From: DASYLJ01 sp964432595
GTDB lineage: Bacteria > Desulfobacterota > Binatia > DP-6
Direction of reading: 5' to 3'
Assembly: GCA_964432595.1 (NCBI GenBank)
Contig: CAYSOF010000013.1
Span: 62,001-126,000 of the forward strand
DNA length: 64,000 nucleotides
A model generated the notes under the pieces. The model was not told where the DNA came from. It saw only the letters and a list, made by a program, of their open reading frames with translations, and made no database searches. The position numbers and the translations under genes are program-made. Position 1 is the first letter of the stretch, and the number at the start of each line of letters is the position of its first letter. Shown here piece after piece: positions 45,501 through 54,116 of the stretch.

Positions 45501-46058
45501 GCCGAGCGGCGACTCGACCCGCAACGCGCCGTCGCCCGGTGCGATCGTCCCGCCTGCGCCGTCGGTCCATTCGGGAGCGGGGAGGGTGCGGACGTCGTCG
45601 AGCTCGAGCGGCGCGATCACCGTCGCCGGGCTCGTGCGGAACGGCCGCTCGGCGAAGAGGCTCGGCGAGTTCGCGAGGTCGCGATGACGCACACGGACGA
45701 CGTGGTCGGTGTCGGGCGCCAGCTCGTGCAGTCCGGCGCGCGCGCCCTGGAACGTGCCGTCGCCGAAGTGGGCGTGGACACGTACGGACGGCTCGGTCAC
45801 GCACGGCGCCGCCCACACGATCTCGGGCGGGTCCACGGTGCTGATCTCCCAGTCGCTGCACGAATGCGCGTCGCCCGGGTCCGCGTCGGCGAACGGCAGC
45901 GTGGCCATGTGGACGTCGGCGAAGTGGAGCACCTGACCCGCGGTCGCGGGCTCGATGATCGTCGGCGTCATCGGGACGGCCGCCCACGCGCGGGCGGTTG
46001 CCGCGACGAGCAGCGCCGCGACGGACAGGACCCGGAACATCACGGGCGACCCTCGCAT
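42522..46058 (-). CDS. Secreted sugar-dehydrogenase-like beta-propeller mosaic with PKD, Ig-like and Cys-rich repeats
   Basis: 1178 residues from ATG 46058 (GGAGG 7 nt upstream; other ATGs exist). The order is: signal peptide (VLSVAALLVAATARAWA); a beta domain (about 25-270); a glucose/sorbosone dehydrogenase (YliI-like) propeller (about 280-650) with NIAFVP, GVTGIVVDP, LTFGPDGMLYVHMGDG, LRGKILRITP and FRNPFG; a PKD domain (about 660-725, WLWNFGDGTTS); an Ig-like domain (about 730-845); a DUF4215-like start (GEECDDGNTADGDCC); six or more CDDGxxCT-type units (about 848-1090); and a helical tail with Cys (about 1105-1178). It may bind PQQ or act on cell-surface sugars; activity unproven. Confidence 0.87.
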   Translation of the reverse strand: MRGSPVMFRVLSVAALLVAATARAWAAVPMTPTIIEPATAGQVLHFADVHMATLPFADADPGDAHSCSDWEISTVDPPEIVWAAPCVTEPSVRVHAHFGDGTFQGARAGLHELAPDTDHVVRVRHRDLANSPSLFAERPFRTSPATVIAPLELDDVRTLPAPEWTDGAGGTIAPGDGALRVESPLGELLLGLVGSTVMAPPPLDRHVPLRVMLEGPLVVPVSQLVFTGGDGAARTIHLPAVVLAGGEERFFWVSINGSSFDAQPNAVLPDFSSLAQGAAVPWSAPPGYVVEVVASGFQLPVNIAFVPQPGPEADAPLYYVSELYGSIKVVGRDGSVRDYATDLLNFDPLAQIPGSGELGVTGIVVDPANGDVLASLLVFENNFHHPRVIRLHSIDGGRTAGMPTIVLDMPQEAQSASHQISQLTFGPDGMLYVHMGDGFFTHLARDLTWLRGKILRITPQGAPAPGNPYYDPTDGITARDFIYASGFRNPFGGAWRDVDGHLYEVENGPSVDRFARIVAGADYGWDGSDQSMTIGALYNWSPPPAPVSLAWIQESTFGGSGFPDTAMGLAFVTLSGPTWASGVIGYAKRIVSFALDPDGVLVSGPSPFVVYTGVGKATAAGMAAGPDGLYFTDLYKDVDYRSPIDRGAHILRVRFTGSADFTADVRNGPPPLTVQFTDVSSVPEATTWLWNFGDGTTSTEPHPSHTYIAPGRYTVRLSVTGPAGVSVLRREAYVRVGTTVTDLLASASPSRSEAVLLDGSTVAGNVHAFVDPPAGVSTVAFSVDGVPVRTESVAPFDLGGTAADGSAMPFATAGLAEGVHTASALVSFLAGGSETVTAQFVVDNEPCGSGVTSAGEECDDGNTADGDCCSSTCQRDDDGTVCSDGVDCTVGDTCHAGVCAGSHIDCSGLDQECSVGACDGEGCVAVPRDDGTACDDEDPCTTNDGCTAGICQGTANTCDDGVACTADTCDGGTCTHTGIAGCCTGDADCDDGDACTGVERCTAGTCVAGTALVCDDGVGCTTDACDPAAGCTHTPAGCCAASCDDGDVCNGAEACDASDGSCRGGTPLDCDDGDACTVDRCDGGCVQTPLDLATVTAGFQEPLVSGCPPAPRGVRQALRRARRRLERAATAAELRRTRLIERAVADVERAQRIAVRRNSPMSCVEAIAALGRPIACVR

Positions 46059-46102
46059 GGGAACCCCTCCCGCCGCCAGTCGCATCGTGCTACCACCGCG
46101 CC

Positions 46103-46891
46103 GTGGACATGCACCTCCACACCGAGGCCGATGGGTCCGGTGAGCCGGCGCTGGTGCTTGCGCATGGCTTCGGCGGTAGCGCGCGCAACTTCGGACCGCA
46201 GGCGCGCGCGTTCCGCGATCGCTTCCGCGTGGTCCGCTACGACGCCCGCGGCCATTCGCGGAGCGATGCCCCTGACGATCCGGCGGCTTACACGCCGGCG
46301 ACGTTCGTGGACGACCTCCGGCACGTGATCGGCGCAGCGCCGGCCGTCGTCGGCGGCCTGTCGATGGGCGCCGTGACCGCGCTGCGCTACGCGCTGGAGC
46401 ACCCCGTCCACGCGCTGGTCATCGCCGCGTTCCCCGCGCGCACCCCGACGAGCTACACGAGCATCGCCAACCGGCTCGCCGACGCGATCGAGGCCGACGG
46501 GATCGAGGCGGCCGGCGAGCGCTTCGTCTGGGGACCCGACTCGGGGCTCGACATGGAGGCCGCGCGCTTCGTGCGGCAGGGGCTCCTCGAGCACACGCCG
46601 CACGGGCTCGCGCACACCTTGCGCGGCGTCATCGCCGTCCAGCCGGCCCCGTCCGACCTGGTCGGACGCCTCACGGGTCTCACCGCCCCGACGCTCGTGG
46701 TCGTGGGCGAGCACGATCGGGGCTCGCTGCAGCCCAGCCGCGAGCTCGCGGAGATCATCCCGAACGCGCGATTGGCGATCGTTCCCGACGCGGGGCACGT
46801 GGTGAACCTGGCCCAGCCGGCGCGCTTCAACGCCATTCTCTCCGACTTTCTTCGCGACAGCGCACAGGGAACGCGAGGGCCCCCTTCGTGA
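46103..46891 (+). CDS. Alpha/beta hydrolase (3-oxoadipate enol-lactonase-like)
   Basis: 262 residues from GTG 46103 (ATG 46109 possible). LVLAHGFGGSARNF is the oxyanion region, VVGGLSMGAVTAL holds the nucleophile Ser, GEHDRG the acid and DAGHVVNLAQP the His. YDARGHSRS and the general layout match the enol-lactonase/esterase group. No signal peptide, so probably cytosolic. It is divergent from the propeller gene. Substrate unknown. Confidence 0.85.
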   Translation: MDMHLHTEADGSGEPALVLAHGFGGSARNFGPQARAFRDRFRVVRYDARGHSRSDAPDDPAAYTPATFVDDLRHVIGAAPAVVGGLSMGAVTALRYALEHPVHALVIAAFPARTPTSYTSIANRLADAIEADGIEAAGERFVWGPDSGLDMEAARFVRQGLLEHTPHGLAHTLRGVIAVQPAPSDLVGRLTGLTAPTLVVVGEHDRGSLQPSRELAEIIPNARLAIVPDAGHVVNLAQPARFNAILSDFLRDSAQGTRGPPS

Positions 46892-47015
46892 CGCATGGGA
46901 ACTGGAGTGCCGTCCGTGTCCCGGCCGACCTACGGAAACACGGGCGACAATCGTCGACGAGTGCAGAGGCACAATCATTGCAACCGCATCCAAATACGTG
47001 CTGGCAAGCGAGCAA

Positions 47016-47510
47016 ATGACGATGAGTGACACCCCGCAGGGCAAACCCGATTGGGCGGCCTGGATCTTCGAGGCCGGACGGCAGGTACGACGCGCACGAG
47101 AGTTCCTCGGGCTCTCGCAGGAGCAGCTGGCGCGGCTCTCTGGCGTGAGCCAGGGCGCGGTCAGCCGGGTCGAAGCCGGTCGCGGCATGGCGACGCCGAT
47201 CCTCACGTTCCTGAAGGTCCATCTGGTGATCGTGCGCGCCTTGAAGCAGCTCGACCCCGCGCTGCTGACCGACGACGTGCGCTGCATGCTCGACGTCGCG
47301 ACGCAGCTCTCGCCCCCCGTGGCGGGGGTGGGCTACGAGCTCTTCCCCATCCTGCGCGATCCGGTGCTCGACCGACTGATCCACGTGTACCAGACGCTCT
47401 CCGAGCGTGAGCGCCAGGGATTCCTCTCCGTCCTCGACGCCACCGCGGCGTCGCTGGCGAGCGATCCCTCGCGGCTTCCGGTCACGTCGGAATCGGACAC
47501 CAGTCGCTAG
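47016..47510 (+). CDS. XRE-type transcriptional regulator
   Basis: 164 residues from ATG 47016. A Cro/C1-type helix-turn-helix is visible in RAREFLGLSQEQLARLSGVSQGAVSRVEAGRG (about 28-59), followed by a helical domain of about 100 residues (FLKVHLVIVRALKQLDP...). The stop overlaps that of the convergent ACP-NIT gene (CTAG at 47507-47510). Target unknown; neighbours suggest a local regulator. Confidence 0.85.
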   Translation: MTMSDTPQGKPDWAAWIFEAGRQVRRAREFLGLSQEQLARLSGVSQGAVSRVEAGRGMATPILTFLKVHLVIVRALKQLDPALLTDDVRCMLDVATQLSPPVAGVGYELFPILRDPVLDRLIHVYQTLSERERQGFLSVLDATAASLASDPSRLPVTSESDTSR

Positions 47511-48799
47511 AGCCCGACGGCCGAGGCGCGGCGCATCAGCGCCGCGAGTTGGACCTGCTCGATCTCGCGCAGGCGGTCGAGCTTCGTCGCCGTCGCGCGG
47601 TACCACGCGTCGGCGTCGATCTCGACGGTGCCCGGCCCGTGCAGCATGAGCTGCTCCAGCCGGTCGACTTCGCGGAACGACGGATCGGCCGCCTTGCGGC
47701 GATAGGCGGACACCACTTCGGGCCGCGCCGTCGCCGTGAAGATCGCCATGAACGAGCGCTGCGCCGAGATGAGCGACGCCAGCGCGACGTCCTGCCCCGG
47801 CGTCATGCCGCCCGAGCCGACGGCGCTGCCGAGCGCGCTGCTCTCGCGCGCGTTCACGAGCGCCAGGTAGCTCTCGGCCATCCGGCCGTACTCGGCGTCC
47901 GGCGCGACCGCCGCGATCGTCGCCGTCACCGCCATCAGGTCGGCGTCGAGCGTGGCGTAGCGATGGATGATCGCGCCGCGCTCCTCGATCGGCTCGAGGA
48001 CCAGCCGGCGGATGCCGTCGAGCTGCCCGAGGGAGCCGAGCGCGCGCGCCGCCTGCTCGCACACCGGGTCGGGCAGCAGCGGCTGGTGCGCCGCGAAGTA
48101 CTCCGCGTACTCGGCGAGCGCGCGGTCCGTCGCCTGGTGCTTGGCCTCGAGCGCCACCGGCATGTCGCGCTGGCGGACGCTCAGGTGCAGGCAGGTGAGG
48201 CCGCGCTCGAGCTGGATCTCGTGCAGCAGCGTGCCGATGCACGTGGCGAACTCGACGAGCGTGCGCAGCCGCCCGGCCGGCGGCGGCAGGCTCGCGCCGC
48301 GCGAGACGTTCACCGTGGCGCCGCGCCGGCGCACGCGCGCGAACGTGTGGTCGATGCTGGCGACCATCTCGTCGGGCTCGTGCTCGGGCACGACCACCTC
48401 GACGTACGCCTGCGGCCCCGCCGACTCGACGTCCTCGGCGACCGTCTGCACCATGTACGGCGACATCTCGACGGCGCGCTCGAGCACGGCGCCGCGATGC
48501 GGCTGATGCACGCGCACCCAGAGCGTCGCCGGCTCGGCGACGACGCTCGGCATGCGCCCCGCGAGCGACGCGCGCACTTCGCGCACGACGTCGTCGCACG
48601 TCTCGAGCCGATCGACCTGCGCGTCGGACAAAGCGACGTCGAACGTGGACTCGAGCGCGCAGACGAGATCGATGCGCTCGAGCGAGTCGAGCCCGAGGTC
48701 GTCGTCGAGCGATTGCAGCGGCGCCATGCCGAGCGGATCGAGCCCGAGATGCGAGGCGATCACGTTCAGGATACGCGGCCGGAGCGCTTCGTCGCGCAT
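47507..48799 (-). CDS. Acyl carrier protein - NIT sensor domain fusion
   Basis: 430 residues from ATG 48799. The N-terminal 85 residues are an acyl carrier protein: LDDDLGLDSLERIDLV places the phosphopantetheine Ser at residue 39. A middle segment (about 85-175) has no clear match. The C-terminal 240 residues look like a nitrate/nitrite-sensing NIT domain: LLHEIQLERGLTCLHLS (about 187), a later region with IIHRYATLDADLMAV, SYLALVNARESSALGSAVG and a final AWYRATATKLDRLREIEQ helix. NIT domains are usually in membrane kinases; here there is no membrane segment. ACP-linked chemistry may be gated by small-molecule sensing. It lies 84 bp downstream of the O-methyltransferase gene. Confidence 0.72.
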   Translation of the reverse strand: MRDEALRPRILNVIASHLGLDPLGMAPLQSLDDDLGLDSLERIDLVCALESTFDVALSDAQVDRLETCDDVVREVRASLAGRMPSVVAEPATLWVRVHQPHRGAVLERAVEMSPYMVQTVAEDVESAGPQAYVEVVVPEHEPDEMVASIDHTFARVRRRGATVNVSRGASLPPPAGRLRTLVEFATCIGTLLHEIQLERGLTCLHLSVRQRDMPVALEAKHQATDRALAEYAEYFAAHQPLLPDPVCEQAARALGSLGQLDGIRRLVLEPIEERGAIIHRYATLDADLMAVTATIAAVAPDAEYGRMAESYLALVNARESSALGSAVGSGGMTPGQDVALASLISAQRSFMAIFTATARPEVVSAYRRKAADPSFREVDRLEQLMLHGPGTVEIDADAWYRATATKLDRLREIEQVQLAALMRRASAVGL

Positions 48800-48883
48800 G
48801 ATGCCCACCCCTGTTTCTCCCCCCGGAGCTTCCGTGCGTAGCACCGGACGCGCGCTTCGGAAACCCTCCCTTTGGTCGGAGTT

Positions 48884-49882
48884 TCAGCGCGACGCGATGA
48901 CGAGCCGGCTCGGCGTCGGCGGCATCTCGTGCAGCGTCGGGTTGGAGAAGCCCGAGGCACGGAGTACGCGTTCGTACTCCGCGAACGTCCATGCGTCGCC
49001 GTGTGGCGTGCTCGCCAGCATCGTGAGCCCGAACATCGCGGCCTCGGGCGGCGTCACCCGATCGTCGTTCGGGATGAACTCGACGATGGCGACGCGTCCG
49101 CCCGGCGCGAGCGACGCATGCACGCGAAGCAGCAGCGTTTCGCAGGTGGCGAGATCGAAGTGATGGAGGAAGTTCGGCACCAGGACGAGCGCGTGGCCGG
49201 CACCGAGCGGCGTGTCGAACGCGCTGCCCGGCAGCTCGGTGAAGCGGTCGGCGACGCCGGTCAGCGTGGCGTTCTCCCGCGCGACCTGCAGGACGTTCGC
49301 CCAGTCGAGTGCGACGACGCGCGCGTCGGGATTGCTCTTGGCGACGGTGACGCCGAACATGCCGTGGCCCGCCGCGATGTCGAGGACGGTGCCGTGCACG
49401 GGCCCGAGGAGGGTCGTCATGATCCCGGCCGTGAACGCCGCGCCGGTGGCCATCGACCGGGCGAACTCCACCCATACCGGATGGTCGTTGGCCGTCGTTC
49501 CGTCGTCGGGCAGGGCGGTGCCGCCGCGGCGGACGGCGTCGGTCAGGCGCGCGAAGCACTCGACGATCGTCGGGCTCGTCAGGAAGTGCACCATCGAGCC
49601 GACGTAGGCGGGCGAGGTGCTGTCGAGGAAGATGGCCGCGTCGACGCCGAGGCCGTACGTGTCGCCGTCCTTCGTCAGGTACCCGTCGGCGACGAGCGCG
49701 TCGCACAGGCGGCGGATGCCGGCGGGCGACGCCTGCGCGCGGCCGGCCAGCGCCTCGACGGTGCGGTCGCCCGCGCCGATGGCGGTGAAGAGGTCGAGGT
49801 CGATGGCGGCCTTCAGCGCCGCGGTGCGCTGGTAGCCGGTGAGGGTGCCGAAGATGCGCGCGGGGGAGGGCATGGTGTCCAT
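48884..49882 (-). CDS. Class I O-methyltransferase (family 2, dimerisation domain type)
   Basis: 332 residues from ATG 49882. The N-terminal winged-helix dimerisation domain (about 5-90, ALAGRAQASPAGIRRLCDALVADGYL) and the SAM-binding region (VLDIAAGHGMFGV, about 165) plus VVALDW and LAPGGRVAIVEFI are typical of O-methyltransferases acting on phenolic or polyketide-like compounds. It begins 10 bp after the hybrid kinase stop, so it is part of the same operon. The ACP-like fusion follows. Substrate unknown. Confidence 0.88.
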   Translation of the reverse strand: MDTMPSPARIFGTLTGYQRTAALKAAIDLDLFTAIGAGDRTVEALAGRAQASPAGIRRLCDALVADGYLTKDGDTYGLGVDAAIFLDSTSPAYVGSMVHFLTSPTIVECFARLTDAVRRGGTALPDDGTTANDHPVWVEFARSMATGAAFTAGIMTTLLGPVHGTVLDIAAGHGMFGVTVAKSNPDARVVALDWANVLQVARENATLTGVADRFTELPGSAFDTPLGAGHALVLVPNFLHHFDLATCETLLLRVHASLAPGGRVAIVEFIPNDDRVTPPEAAMFGLTMLASTPHGDAWTFAEYERVLRASGFSNPTLHEMPPTPSRLVIASR

Positions 49883-49892
49883 GCCCGCCGTC

Positions 49893-52472
<2,580 letters not shown>

Positions 52473-52528
52473 GCCCTGGGACTATCGGCATGGGGGTCGT
52501 GGAACTTGCGCTGTCAGTCGGTTGACGG

Positions 52529-53923
52529 TCAGCGGCCGCGCGTGGGCAGCCCGAGCCTACGAAGTTTTCCGTAGAGCGCTTCCCGGGTGATCCCGAGGCT
52601 GCGGGCCACGGCCGATTTGGTGGGCAGCTCCTGCAGGCGCTGGCGGATCAACGCGAGCTCGACACGGGCAACAAGACGGCGGAGTGGCTCGGGTGCGGGT
52701 GGCCGGCGGCTCGTGTCGCGGATGGCGCGCGCCAGGTGGTGTGGGCGGATGCGCTGGTCGTTGGCGACGGTGAGCACGAGGCGGTGCACCTCGTGCTCGA
52801 GCTCGCGGACGTTGCCGGGCCACGGGTAGCTCGCGAGCGCCGCCAGCGTGTCGGGTGCGAAGCCCGCCGTCTGACGGCGTTCTTCGCGCTCGAAGCGGGC
52901 GAGAAACTTGGCGGCGAGCTCGGGAATGTCGGCCGCCCGATGCCGCAGCGGCGGGATGCGGATCGGGAGGACCGTCAGGCGATAGTAGAGGTCGGCCCGG
53001 AAGCGCCCCGCGTCGACCTCCGTCGAGAGCGCGCGGTTCGTCGCGGCGACGATGCGGGCGCGTACGACGTGGGGGCGGTCGGCGCCCACGGCCTTCACCT
53101 CGCCGTGCTGGAGGACGCGCAGCAGCTTCACCTGCACCGACGCCGGCGCCTCGCCGATCTCGTCGAGGAACACCGTGCCGTCGCCGGCTTCGACGAAGAG
53201 CCCGGCGCGGTCGCGCTCCGCCCCGGTGAAGGCGCCGCGGACGTGGCCGAAGAGCTCGCTCTCGAGGAGCGTCTCGCTGAGCGCGCCGCAGTTCTGGACG
53301 AGGAACGGCCTGCCACGCCGCGGGCCGCGCGCATGGATCGCGCGCGCCAGCAGCTCCTTGCCGGTGCCCGTCTCGCCTTCGAGGAGCACGGGCACGCTGC
53401 TCTGCGCGGTGCGCTCGACGAGCTGGAGCACGCGCCGCATGCTGCTCGTCGTCGCGACGAAGTCGCGGCCGGCGACGTCGGCGACGCTGTCGGCGAGGAC
53501 CGGCGTCGGCAGCTCCTCGATGCCGGCCAGGATCGCGCGGCCGAGCGCGGTGCGTACCGCCGTCCCGAGGTCGTCGGCGGCGTCTTTTCGGACGTAGTCC
53601 GTCGCGCCGAGCTTCATCGCCGCGACGGCGAGGTCTTCAGAGCCGGCGGCCGTCAGCACCACCAGCGGAACCTCGGGGTGCGCGATGCGGAGGGTGCGCA
53701 CGACGTGGGCGCCGGTCGCGTCGGGCAGCACCAGCTCGGTGAGGATGCACGCCACGCCCGGGCGGCGGAGGGCCGCCAGCGCGGTCCGGAGCGAGCCCAC
53801 GGCGGTGAGCCGCAGGTCGCCTTCCAGGCCGGACAGCCGTCGCCGCACGTGGGCGGCGGTCGCGGCGTCCGGATCGACGAGCAGGATGTGCAGCTGCGAC
53901 TGAGCAGTCCATCCGTCGAGCAC
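52529..53923 (-). CDS. NtrC-type sigma-54 activator with non-canonical receiver
   Basis: 464 residues from GTG 53923, with GGAGGA 8 nt upstream. Receiver (about 10-125): Asp17 and Asp19 (LVDPDA), Thr91 and Lys113 are in place, but the phosphoacceptor position is Glu63 (LTELVLPDATG), where Asp is expected. The AAA+ domain (about 150-375) has Walker A GETGTGKE, the GAFTGA loop (about 227-232) and Walker B VFLDEIGEA. The C-terminal Fis-type helix-turn-helix (about 420-460, KSAVARSLGITREALYGKLRRLG) binds DNA. Glu can mimic phosphate, so it may be constitutively active or regulated otherwise. Confidence 0.92.
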   Translation of the reverse strand: MLDGWTAQSQLHILLVDPDAATAAHVRRRLSGLEGDLRLTAVGSLRTALAALRRPGVACILTELVLPDATGAHVVRTLRIAHPEVPLVVLTAAGSEDLAVAAMKLGATDYVRKDAADDLGTAVRTALGRAILAGIEELPTPVLADSVADVAGRDFVATTSSMRRVLQLVERTAQSSVPVLLEGETGTGKELLARAIHARGPRRGRPFLVQNCGALSETLLESELFGHVRGAFTGAERDRAGLFVEAGDGTVFLDEIGEAPASVQVKLLRVLQHGEVKAVGADRPHVVRARIVAATNRALSTEVDAGRFRADLYYRLTVLPIRIPPLRHRAADIPELAAKFLARFEREERRQTAGFAPDTLAALASYPWPGNVRELEHEVHRLVLTVANDQRIRPHHLARAIRDTSRRPPAPEPLRRLVARVELALIRQRLQELPTKSAVARSLGITREALYGKLRRLGLPTRGR

Positions 53924-53995
53924 GTGTGCGGTCCTCCAAGTGTGCAGGGTGGGCGTGTGACCTACGGCACTTCCGCAGCGGTGTCAATGACTAGA

Positions 53996-54061
53996 CAGTT
54001 AGACTAACTGCGGGATAATGCTCTGCGAACTAGTCCGTCCTCGTCCGCGGCGAACTAGTCC
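53996..54061. promoter_or_regulatory. Repeat cluster upstream of the FtsX-type permease
   Basis: An inverted repeat CAGTTA-GAC-TAACTG (53996-54010) is followed by a direct repeat GCGAACTAGTCC at 54025-54036 and 54050-54061 (25 bp apart), all within the 193-bp gap between divergent genes. These are AT-richer than the surroundings and could bind a PadR- or TetR-type regulator. Confidence 0.45.
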
Positions 54062-54116
54062 CCGCGGGACGACCGTCGTCCTGTTCGGTGCGCGCGGCCC
54101 GTGGTAGACCGCGCGC

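Noticed and set aside
41532..46328. Very long plus-strand frame (about 1600 codons) across 41.5-46.3 kb
   Set aside because: Arg/Ala-rich frame antisense to the propeller mosaic and out of frame with the protease; pure codon-bias artefact.
52736..54007. Plus-strand open frame opposite to the sigma-54 activator
   Set aside because: The minus-strand gene has all AAA+ motifs; the frame is a shadow.
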